Source of the DNA: Effrenium voratum
Lineage: Eukaryota; Sar; Dinophyceae; Suessiales; Symbiodiniaceae
Direction of reading: 5' to 3'
Assembly (NCBI GenBank): GCA_963377175.1
Contig: CAUJNA010002112.1
Location: 1,672,644 to 1,736,643, forward strand
Length of the DNA: 64,000 nucleotides
This document shows positions 37,899 to 46,307 of the stretch, one piece after another (the first letter of the stretch is position 1; the number at the start of each line of letters is the position of its first letter). The position numbers and the translations under genes are program-made. Below the pieces are notes generated by a model. That model saw only the letters and a program-made list of their open reading frames with translations. It made no database searches and was not told where the DNA came from.

Positions 37899-40800
37899 CG
37901 CGGGGAAGGAGGATCAACACCACGATCAGGGCCCTTTGGTGTAAGATACACACCAACTGCACCAGATACACGCAGGGCTTCATCAAGATGCTTGTCTTCG
38001 ACACGGACAACACTGTGGTAGTATGCAGCATCCCCAACGGAAACCTTGGCGGCGCCTCTATAGAAAGAGGTAGCCCACTCCATGGCAAAGAGCTTGTGCT
38101 GTACCAAGCCGGTCTTATGCAGGTAACAAGTCAATCCATTGGCAAGGTCGGACCAATCAACAACAACCTCGGACCTATGTACATGCACCATAAGGACAGT
38201 GGTCTCAAAGGCGGCACAAGCAGTCAACCGTTTGCTACATGAAGGCCACGTGAGAGGGACATCACCCGTTTGCACAAGCGTGACACGAAAAGCTGCGGGC
38301 TTATTGGCGGACCAGCCGGGCACGAGCTGATGTGACATGCGATCGGACACAATGTCAAGGCGTCCAACAATGACGATAGCAGAAGCACCAACTGTCAAGG
38401 ACCCTCCGAAAACAGCATCACAATGCTTCAACCACTCATCTGGGCTAACACAGCTAATCCCTTCCTCCCCATGCAACAACGCAGCAAGGGACACGGCAGG
38501 GGGAGACGGACAACCTTCCTCGGTGAAGAAAGACAGATCAATCTTGGAGCCATTGAGGAGGTCGCCAGTGCGCAGCTTCCTCCGCTCTTTCTTCTTCGTC
38601 GGCTTGCTGGATGCCTCACCCTTGGCCCACGGATCATTGACTTGCAAGTGATCTACGGCGCGTGCCGTGGAAGTGGATGCAGTCGACACAGCAATGTTGA
38701 GCTCAGTGCACAAGGTGCGGAAAGCAGACCAGATGTTGGCATCGGCCAGGATGGCTGCGACACGTTTAATGCCAGCTCGCTGAACGAAGGTCTTGACCAG
38801 GAAAGGAGCATCCGGAACTCCTTGATCCAAACACATCTGCTCAAGCTTGAGCTGGGCCTGCAGGGCCGTCATTCCCCCCCCCACACCAGCAAAAGTGCGA
38901 ACCCGCAACAGTCCATCTGCATCGGCTGACAACAATGATACCCCCGGATCAAGGGAACGGCCACCAGCATAAATACGCGTGGTGCCTTGAGCGCCATACC
39001 ACTGAGAGTCAACAAAATCCTGCAAGGATCCGACGTTCTCGAAGGGATGAATGGTCACAAAACCAAGCGGCTCAACCTGAAAGGGAACTGGCTGAAAGGC
39101 AACCTCCAGGCACCTGGATCCACCGTCTCCAGCAGAAGCACTCAGAATGCTGAACTGCAGGGGCTTATGGCGTGAAGGCAAGGCCGAGAGGAGGGCATCA
39201 CTGTCGCTGGAACTCCTTGAAGTGGTGCCAAGAAGGAATCTACGATCACCATTCAAGTTGAAACTGACATGGACAGCTTGCTCACCTTGCAAATAAGTAG
39301 CCAAAACCAAACGTCTGACAAGCTGGTTCTCAATATGGAACGACCGAGCGATCAGCACAAAGGCAAGCGGACCTTGCAGCAACATCCTGTAAAGCACCTG
39401 GGAGATACTCTGCTTCGGTGTGATTCCATCCCCGACGAATATCTTGTACCACACAATGGCGGATTGCAAAGGAGCGAAGCAATTTCCAAGCCTGAGAACA
39501 TCCTGACCTTCGTCGGTGAAAAGCCAATTGACACCGAATCCCATCATGCGAGCAGCTTCAAAGGCAGCAAGGTATCGAACTCGCGATCCTGCAACCAAGC
39601 GATCATCCCAGACGAGGAAAGCCAGGCACCCTTTCACCTGCAGGTTGGGCAACAGATGCTGCCATCGGTAACACGCAACCAGGCATGGAACACGCTTGGA
39701 TGTGGGCAAGATGCATCTGGCCCGAAGCACCTCAGAGGCAACGCTCGGGGGTGCATCACCGTGATGGAACTGAGCCGGAAGCAAAGCAGGGTCCGACAAC
39801 ACTCTTCGGGCACCTACATCAGGCTGCAAGCACGGGTCACTGGCCTCAGAGAGACCAAGCAATGCTCCTGTCTGTGACAAACCACGTCCTGGCAGGTTGA
39901 TCTCAGCACCGTCAAAGGTGCCAGAGGCAGTACGAGGCAAAAGCACTACCAGTCGAGGCCGGCTGAAACCAGACAATACTGCAAGATCAGTGTCAAACAA
40001 TGCGATACTGGACCCGAAAAGCTGCCGGTAAATCTTATCAAGAACAAGTCTGTGACGGTGCCGACGCAGGGTGCGCACATTCTCAAATCCACCACTCAAG
40101 CAAAATGTCAGATGGGCAATACACAAGGCATGAACCAGAAGCAGGCCTTCCGCACTGTCGAGACCTTTGGGGCTTCCACCAGCAGCAAAGCTCCATGGAG
40201 GGCAAGGTGGGCTTCCGACGAGTCTCGCAACCGGAAAATGGGCAAGCCAGCGCCACCATCGACGATCCTCAATGCGAGAAACCAGCAAGACATGTGGAGT
40301 CTCAAAAAGGTCGATCGGCACGTTTGGGTCACGATGCACAACCGCTCCGGAATTCATCGCGTGCTTGGAAGCGGCATCAACGGAACACTCAATGGACAGA
40401 GTGAATACCTCGGGCAGATCAAATGCAGAGAGACCACGGTGCCAACCTCCAATCCCTGCGAACAGGTCAAGCACAACTGGGGGCATATCTTCCTGCCAAG
40501 GGCGCACCAGGGCTGACCGCGGATTACAGGCAAGCATGAAAATGGCCGGAAGGGATCCCTTGATGCCCGCAGTGCATGCACCGATCAACCCGATCTTGTA
40601 TCCAGGCTCCAAACTGAGGTCAAAACCAGAGAGATAAAGCAGAAAATCGTGCTCCTCATGGTCGACATCGCTGCAAAGCCATCCCTCAGAAAGCTGGCAC
40701 ACAACCTTAGCTGGGAAATTGATCAAGACCAGGCGACTGTTGCACTCAGCATGCAGGCGTCGGAAATCAACATATGAATTCTCACGAATGACGCAGTCGG

Positions 40801-41185
40801 CGAAGTCATGGCCCACAGGCGATGTCACTGGGAAATGGGCCAGACCCACCCAAGGCAAAGGCGAGCATTGGGCACACTGGAGTGGCAGTGAACGGCATTC
40901 CGGGCAGGTGCCACTCGGATCGCACGGTCTCAGGCAATGGATGCAAAGGCACTCAGTTCCGGGCGGCACAGAATCAAGCATGATGGCGGCATAGGAAACA
41001 CCTTGACCACGCCAACACTCACCATCGACCTGGGTACCACAAAGAAACAGACCAACCTCACCACCAGCCAACCGAGCCAAGACATCACAAAGCCAACGGT
41101 TGGGACTTCGGGTGGTATCTTTGACATCGAAATTCAGGTGCCCAACATCAAAGATCAATGAAAACTGGTGTCGAGTCGGCCGACC
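37538..41185 (-). CDS. LINE ORF with C5-cytosine DNA methyltransferase domain
   Basis: A frame of about 1,200 residues. A Cys cluster (C..C...C...C..C pattern, residues about 70-98) may bind zinc. Residues about 228-590 (about 40480-39390) carry C5-methyltransferase motifs: I (VVLDLFAGIGGWHRG), IV with the catalytic Cys (GSPPCPPWSFA), VI (GGFENVRTL), VIII (SRPRLVVLL) and the end region (FEAARMMGFG, LGNCFAPLQSAIVW). All residues needed for methyl transfer to cytosine are visible. The rest contains a ubiquitin-like stretch (RIYAGGRSLDPGVSLL) and basic KKKERRKLR, common in dinoflagellate LINE ORFs. The correct frame shifts near 37890 and the last residues here are out of frame. There is no ATG at the start; the first listed codon is TTG. 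Confidence 0.8.
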   Translation of the reverse strand, partial: GRPTRHQFSLIFDVGHLNFDVKDTTRSPNRWLCDVLARLAGGEVGLFLCGTQVDGECWRGQGVSYAAIMLDSVPPGTECLCIHCLRPCDPSGTCPECRSLPLQCAQCSPLPWVGLAHFPVTSPVGHDFADCVIRENSYVDFRRLHAECNSRLVLINFPAKVVCQLSEGWLCSDVDHEEHDFLLYLSGFDLSLEPGYKIGLIGACTAGIKGSLPAIFMLACNPRSALVRPWQEDMPPVVLDLFAGIGGWHRGLSAFDLPEVFTLSIECSVDAASKHAMNSGAVVHRDPNVPIDLFETPHVLLVSRIEDRRWWRWLAHFPVARLVGSPPCPPWSFAAGGSPKGLDSAEGLLLVHALCIAHLTFCLSGGFENVRTLRRHRHRLVLDKIYRQLFGSSIALFDTDLAVLSGFSRPRLVVLLPRTASGTFDGAEINLPGRGLSQTGALLGLSEASDPCLQPDVGARRVLSDPALLPAQFHHGDAPPSVASEVLRARCILPTSKRVPCLVACYRWQHLLPNLQVKGCLAFLVWDDRLVAGSRVRYLAAFEAARMMGFGVNWLFTDEGQDVLRLGNCFAPLQSAIVWYKIFVGDGITPKQSISQVLYRMLLQGPLAFVLIARSFHIENQLVRRLVLATYLQGEQAVHVSFNLNGDRRFLLGTTSRSSSDSDALLSALPSRHKPLQFSILSASAGDGGSRCLEVAFQPVPFQVEPLGFVTIHPFENVGSLQDFVDSQWYGAQGTTRIYAGGRSLDPGVSLLSADADGLLRVRTFAGVGGGMTALQAQLKLEQMCLDQGVPDAPFLVKTFVQRAGIKRVAAILADANIWSAFRTLCTELNIAVSTASTSTARAVDHLQVNDPWAKGEASSKPTKKKERRKLRTGDLLNGSKIDLSFFTEEGCPSPPAVSLAALLHGEEGISCVSPDEWLKHCDAVFGGSLTVGASAIVIVGRLDIVSDRMSHQLVPGWSANKPAAFRVTLVQTGDVPLTWPSCSKRLTACAAFETTVLMVHVHRSEVVVDWSDLANGLTCYLHKTGLVQHKLFAMEWATSFYRGAAKVSVGDAAYYHSVVRVEDKHLDEALRVSGAVGVYLTPKGPDRGVDPPSPRCLWRRCLPFNPNWDPLHVAFPGRERVCLASVSELHPISHPRRCLTQMSPLTVKPLTEPCLGLCLVSLRRLIVLVCVVPCVSLVGRCGPSPPLVGGLGKSLLALNRHAVVLHMARQRLSS

Positions 41186-41709
41186 TCAGGATACTCAAGA
41201 AATTTGTGATCAAACGCGATCCACTCTGTGAGACACTGTACACCGACATGAAAGGAAACCAATGCAGCGGCCTGCGAATCCAAAGCTGTGAGGGCCTCAC
41301 AATGCAGTATCTCGGCAGCGAAAAAGTCTGCATCCTCATTCCACAGCAAGGTCAGGGGACCACCTGGCACAGGCGCAACAGCGCTGAGATCATTTGAAAG
41401 TCGTTCCATCAGAACACCAGCGTCGGGAGGGCTGTCCCGTTCAACAGATTCAGGAAGGGCATCCAAGGTACAGTGAAATACACAGGCACTGATTGCTGAT
41501 GTCTCCGTCTCACAACCACCGCGATTCGGAGACCTGAGAGCGCAAAACGCCGGCTCACCAGTAGACAAATCATGACATTCGGGCCCGTCAAGAGCAGTAA
41601 GGGAGATCACAGCTGGCTCAGAAATAAAAGTACCTGGCAATTCCTGTCCATCAGCAATCAACTGCTCAAAAGCTGACTGGTCAATGACAGTTGACGCACA
41701 ACTAGACAC
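41155..41709 (-). CDS. LINE N-terminal ORF with internal repeats
   Basis: A 184-aa acidic, Ala/Ser-rich frame overlaps the start of the next frame by four bases, so the two probably formed one ORF or are joined by frameshifting. Its segment STVIDQSAFEQLIADG recurs in decayed form at about 41880-41935 (TVIDPSA, then QLIVDGLDS in a shifted frame), so the N-terminus consists of repeats. The frame is open beyond the listed first residue, which is a GTG codon. No known domain. Confidence 0.45.
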   Translation of the reverse strand: MSSCASTVIDQSAFEQLIADGQELPGTFISEPAVISLTALDGPECHDLSTGEPAFCALRSPNRGGCETETSAISACVFHCTLDALPESVERDSPPDAGVLMERLSNDLSAVAPVPGGPLTLLWNEDADFFAAEILHCEALTALDSQAAALVSFHVGVQCLTEWIAFDHKFLEYPEVGRLDTSFH

Positions 41710-42960
41710 AGGAGACCGGCCAGGGTCTTCTACAGCATCGAGTTTTTTAATTCCCAGAGCAGTAATGACATCTTGAATACCGTCACAGGCAGTGATTGCA
41801 GCAACCGCAAATCACAGGCGTTGATTGCAAGCGGAGTCTCAACATTCACAGAATCGAGCACCTGGAGCGAATCAAGTCCATCCACAATCAACTGATCAAA
41901 GCAGAAGGGTCAATCACCGTATGTGCGCAACTGAAAGGAGTGGGATCTGCCTCAATCCAGGTAGCTGTAAGAGAAACTGGCTCATTCTGAGAAACATCGA
42001 CATGAGAAAGGGCCGGGGGCTCAACCGGGGCAAAAACAAGGCCCGAAGGGCCGGTGAAATGGGCTGCGGAAGGAACCAGACAATCACCAAGAGTGGGGAA
42101 AATGCTGGACAGGTCTCATTGCCCAGCTGGGGCGAGCAGAATCACAGTCTTGATTGCCCTCACACGGGTCTTGCAATTCGCCAACTGCCCGATCCTGGTC
42201 AGACACAACACTCGAGGTGTGAGACGAATCCTGACAAAGGAACCGACTGCGGGTCTGCCAAGGTCATAATCTGTCTGGATGCGAAGCCTCTTGACCGCAT
42301 AGAAAGAGGCACAGTTACAAGGGCCGCCGTCTGAAGTTGCTTGCACCACCATTTGTGATCCTGCAAGATCCAAGCATTAACAGGGTCCGGCTCACACCTG
42401 CTGGTTGGGCAAGATCACAAACAGTGTTGAAGACCACCACGATCAAGCGGCGTCCGAGCAGGCAACCTGACAAGCGTGAGCGGGGGCCTTCTGTTGTTGC
42501 AGATCCACTGTACCAAAATCCATTCCGGCTGACCCGGTCAAGACCACAGTCAAGATCAGAAATGTGTCGATCAGCAAGGTCCTTGTACCGCTCCCTGAGT
42601 TGCTGAAATCGTGCCCAGCAAGATGAATGGTTCCGCTTCCAGTTGCTAAAATCGTGCGCAGCGTGGTCATTCTCTGCAGTATCAACCTGCCCCCAACTTC
42701 CACCAAGAACCGGGTGGTAGATCAAAAGGAAAAATCCCTGGCAGCCGGCCACCAGTTCCGGCTGCTGCAAAACAACGTGGACAAGTTCCACAACAAGGAT
42801 TGACCGACCGCCGCATCAAGGCCAGAGGACGCGGGGACCTTCAGGGCTCCCACCAACAGCTTCAACCCCCAGTATGGGGCTGCAGGCCGTGGACTCCATG
42901 ATGGTCCGCAGCACCGAGGGAGGCCCTGCCAGCGCCCCAGCGCACTAAAACACGTTTGTC
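41710..42960. other. LINE 5' region or flank, unresolved
   Basis: Decayed copies of the LINE N-terminal repeat reach about 41,950. From 42,116 to 42,791 minus frames stay open (for example FFLLIYHPVLGGSWGQV) and from about 42,630 to 42,800 the plus frame is also open (VVDQKEKSLAAGHQFRLLQN). I cannot decide which, if either, was coding. Confidence 0.3.
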
Positions 42961-42974
42961 AGTCAACGCCCCGC

Positions 42975-42996
42975 TCCGCAGCCATTTTGGCTCAGG
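42975..42996 (+). other. Relic of dinoflagellate spliced leader (DinoSL)
   Basis: The 22 bases match the DinoSL consensus at 20 positions, including the central AGCCATTTTGGCTCA. The differences are one T-to-C and one A-to-G. The leader is added to mRNAs by trans-splicing. A genomic copy means a processed mRNA was reverse-transcribed and inserted here, with transcript sequence expected downstream on the plus strand. Confidence 0.7.
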
Positions 42997-43269
42997 CTCA
43001 ACAGGACAATCGACTTACCTTGCGTACATCCTTTCTTGGAAGGGTCCACGATTGATGCTACGTCCTCTAGGGCCCCGTAGACCGTCTCGTGCGGCTCCTT
43101 CTTCAGGGTCTGGATGCCCCGGTCGATCACGGCCGTGGCGTTACGTCCTCGGCTTGGTGCGGCGCTCCTCGGCACTGGTCTGTGGTGATCACGAAGCACT
43201 GCTCGGCCCGCTTGGTGGCCTGGCCTTGGCGTTTTTGGACTTGCCAAGGGCCCTGGGGCGCTGCTACCT

Positions 43270-43550
43270 ACCGGACGCCCGGACCAGGACGTTTTCACGA
43301 CCAACCACGCTTGGCTGACCAGGACACGGCAACGGCTTTGAGCCTCGCAAGCTGAATCACCCTGCGCAGATGGACCTCCTAGCCGGCAAGCTGGGAGTCA
43401 CACGGAGGCAGCCTGGAGATAGCCGCACGCTTCCCGGACGATGGAGGGGTGGACGAGGTGGTGGCCGAGCAGATCCTGGTCCCACGGACGTCTTGCCGCG
43501 TGAGGTACGTGGCTTTGCGGCCGCTTGCGCACGCCCGGCGCAACCTGTCG
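43270..43550 (+). pseudogene. Tail-fibre-like gene fragment, plus strand
   Basis: Nucleotide-level paralogue of 18530-18850: both contain CCAGGACACGGCAAC, GCCGGCAAGCT(T/G)GGAGTCAC, TTTCCGGACGA or CTTCCCGGACGA, and GCAGATCCTGG. Small indels destroy the frame. Confidence 0.5.
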
Positions 43551-43818
43551 TCCAATTCAATTCGGCCGGTTGTACTGCTTCGGCTCCAGGCGTGGAACTA
43601 CTGTAGGCCAGTTCCGTCTTCACGCGGCTGTGCGAGAGGTCGGTGAAGCTTGTGTTGCAGACCACATTGCCGGTGTTGCCTGCTATCACGAGGCAGCCGG
43701 GGTTGCGGTCGGGGAGAGCTGGGTGCTCTGGTGGTCAGCAAAGCTTCGTCGTGGAGCATGATGAGCTCGCAGCGCCCGAGTCCCTGCTAGGAAGACCGGA
43801 CGCTCTGGTTTCCCACCA

Positions 43819-44560
43819 TCACGCCTCGGGGCCGCTGTTGGCCAGGCGCCGTTGTTGTTGATCGTCAGGCTGGCCTAGCCGCTGTCCAGCATGTTGCTGG
43901 TGTAGAGCTGCGGCCGTCACGGTGCCGGTGCTGTTGACGTTGCCGCAGGCCACGGTGCCGGTGGAGACGCTGCCGCTGGTCATGGCGAAGGTGCAGGTGA
44001 CGCTGCCCGAGCTGACGGCTCCGCCGCCCACGTCCAGGGAGGTGCCCACCAGGGTGTTGGTGGAGGTCACGGCTCTGCAGGACAGGTCGCCAGTGGACGC
44101 GGCGCCGCTCAGTCGAGACATCGTCTACAGTGTTGAAGTTGCACGCTGGTGGCGGTGTTGGTGACGCTGAGCGCGCCCCCGGAGATGGTGCCGGTGGCAG
44201 AGAGCACGCCCACGCTGGCCGCGCCGCTCAGCAAGCCCCGCTCAGGGTCCGGACGTGGAGAAGCCGCCGGCGGTGAGGGCCGTGCCGGTCACGCCTGTTG
44301 TGAAGACGTTGGCGGTGTTGACGTCGTTGCAGAGCAGCTGGTTGCAGCCGATGTTGCCCTGGGCCGTGAGCCCGTCCAGCGTAGCGGAGCCTGAGGGCCA
44401 GCGTGTTGCCCACGGACCGAGACGGCCTCAGTCTGCAGGCTGTACAGGTCTGCTGCACCAGGCCGGATCGTCCCGCCGAAGGCGTCGAAGACGCTGCTAG
44501 GGGGCACGGTGGCCGTGCAGACCCTAGTCGTTGTCGGACGTACATGACAAGGTGGGTAAC
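43819..44560 (-). pseudogene. Tail-fibre-like gene fragment, minus strand
   Basis: Minus frames read VPPSSVFDAFGGTI, AADLYSLQTEA, then in shifted frames LDGLTAQGNIGC-like and NDVN.A.VFTTGV-like, and further down AASTGDLSCRAVTSTNTLVG, TSLDVGGGAVSSGSVTCTFA and SVSTGTVACGNVNSTGTVTA. This is the inverted paralogue of 19480-19950. Frame changes make it a pseudogene. Confidence 0.5.
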
Positions 44561-44639
44561 GCTAAGGGTTTTCTTTTCCCTTGTGTTTATAGGTAGCCCT
44601 CAAACTCACGATTAGGACTCGCAGTCCTGGTTTCGTCTG

Positions 44640-45025
44640 CCCTGTCTCCTTGTCTCAGCTTCAAGCTTCTCTAAAAGACAAGTGCATTTTGGAGTGGATG
44701 GGCATCCTACAACTCTGCAGAGACTCAAGCCTTCTTGCACAAGCAGTCATCAAATCAGCCTACAGTTTTGCTGGAAGGGGAGACTTCCTTGCGCAAGTTT
44801 TCGGCCACTACACTTTCGCAATACCTGCGCGCCGTTCGCGTATTCCTGGCCTTCGTCGCCCAGTGCGCAGGAAGCCTCGCCCTACTTAGCCTTGCGCACC
44901 AGGCCTCAGTGCAGGAAGACAGGTTTGCGTTGAAATGCAGCCCCTTACTAATGTGCAAAGCGCTCACATTGGTCAAATACGAGGCTTGGCAGACCTGATG
45001 GTGAACCCCCTACTTGGATGACCGG
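44640..45025 (+). pseudogene. Probable tyrosine-recombinase N-terminal fragment
   Basis: Plus frames read LQASLKDKCILEWMGILQLC, then KFSATTLSQYLRAVRVFLAF and VAQCAGSL, then in another frame IGQIRGLADLMVNPLLG. This resembles the core-binding region of dinoflagellate YR-element recombinases (ST..YL..W..FL.FA pattern). No catalytic residues are present. Confidence 0.3.
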
Positions 45026-45059
45026 TTGGGCTTGTAAGTGCTTGCAGCATTTGCATGAG

Positions 45060-45440
45060 TTAGTAACTAAGTTATAACATCGCTAACCAATGTTATAACC
45101 AACTTAAAGTAATATATAAGTTGCGCAACAACAACAACTTGATGCGCAGACTTATAAGTACATACTAAGTAGCACGCGAAGTTGTTCAAGTTATAAGTGC
45201 TCACCGTTGAACTTACGGAGCGGCGTTGCAACTTAGTTGCGGTAGTTATATGTATACTTATAAGTATCACTGTGCTGTTTAGCGCAAGGTTATAAGTTGG
45301 TTTGGTTGAAGTTACATAACGTCTATGGTTCAACTTGTGGGAGTTACGTCGCTGAAGTTATAACTTCGACTTGACCCACTTACTATGTCCCACCGTTGGA
45401 CTTAGTAAGTTCGACGTGTTGGACTTAGCAAGTCCGACGC
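45060..45440. repeat. TTATAA-rich, AAGTT-repeat tract
   Basis: AT-rich sequence with seven TTATAA hexamers between 45072 and 45363, most inside ACTTATAAGT- or GTTATAAC-like palindromes. Several GTTGGACTTAG(T/C)AAGT(T/C)CGACG units follow at 45390-45440. No ORF. Confidence 0.7.
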
Positions 45441-46300
45441 GCTGGAGTTACGTGGCATGTGTTTTGCAATTTACACCACGCATTTTCTGGGTCACGCTGC
45501 CGCGAAATCATGTGGCGCAACTTTTCCGCAGTGGTTGTGCGTGTTTTTTACACTTTGAGTTTGAAAAGGCAAGTGCGACGGGCGGTGAACATGCACGCTT
45601 GCAAGTGTAGCCTTGGATGTATATGTGAGAACTTTTTTCCATGCAAGATATCACTGGAAACCATAGTTGCAATAATTCAGACGTGTTTTTTTGCAAATAC
45701 CAGTGGCTCAAACTGACTTGACATGTTGCAACAGCGCGAAGAGCCTCTGGAGCAGGAAGTCTTTGTGCTTGTTTGCGGTCAATGTTTTGACATCGTTTTA
45801 TGCTTGAAAGTTGCAGGGTGAACGTTTTGTGGTTTCGGATTGCGAACTTGTGGATGCATGTTTTGCACGTGGAACCCGCGTCGAATGCTGATGCTTCATG
45901 GAGGATAGCTCAGGGCCTCAGAACCGCTGCACGCATGTCACAAGACAAGAGCCGTTGCGTGTTTGCTTGCCGGGCAAATTGCCATTCTCAATGTGTTGCG
46001 TTTGGAAATAGTGCAAAACAATGCTAAGTCTTTAGAGGGAATCATTTTGACCTGGTGACGTTGAGCCCATCTCGCTCGGTGTGTTGCAAGGTGTGCCCAG
46101 AAAGGTGTCTAAAGCTGGAAGCTGGCGTCGAAGGCGGGAATTGCAATTGCAGAGCGCCTTGCCAACTTGGCGCTCGCAGTCTTGCAGTAGCAGAGCACGC
46201 GTGCTCGCTGGCCGTATCCAAGTTGCATGTTGCGACCGCCTGTGGCCGTGCAGTCCTCAATCTATAGCAACAGCCCCTTGCGTGTATCTAGAGGGACGCC
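45441..46300. other. Upstream region of the 46.3-kb gene
   Basis: No ORF with recognisable features. As the gap before a unidirectional gene run it may hold promoter sequence; I see no clear motif. Confidence 0.3.
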
Positions 46301-46307
46301 TGTTGAT

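Larger units (their letters stand above)
23661..42300 (-). mobile_element. LINE (non-LTR) retrotransposon with DNA methyltransferase
   Basis: The minus strand carries, in order, an N-terminal repeat region, a C5-cytosine methyltransferase domain, a Lys-rich linker, AP endonuclease, reverse transcriptase, Cys/His knuckle and RNase H. It ends in a 3' UTR and AATTAAAAAAA (23670-23661 on the minus strand). Removing the inserted 26902-35290 element leaves about 10 kb. Several frame changes (near 37890, 37320, 37090 and 36570) and weak stops at the 5' side show this copy is dead. The 5' end is not clear: related repeat coding is visible to about 41,950 and open minus frames reach about 42,790. No convincing target-site duplication was found. 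Confidence 0.8.

Noticed and set aside
38423..40637. Several plus-strand ORFs of 130-200 aa
   Set aside because: They lie opposite the methyltransferase ORF, have no motifs and are antisense shadows.
23661..41755. TTTTTTAATTCCC at both 23662 and 41743 as a LINE target-site duplication
   Set aside because: The 41743 copy lies inside LINE coding sequence (LGIKKLD in frame with the ORF at 41709) and LINE-like repeats continue upstream, so the match is chance.
23649..42973. 12-bp match CGGGGCGTTGAC at 23649 and GTCAACGCCCCG at 42962 as target duplication
   Set aside because: The two are in inverted, not direct, orientation, so they cannot be a target-site duplication.
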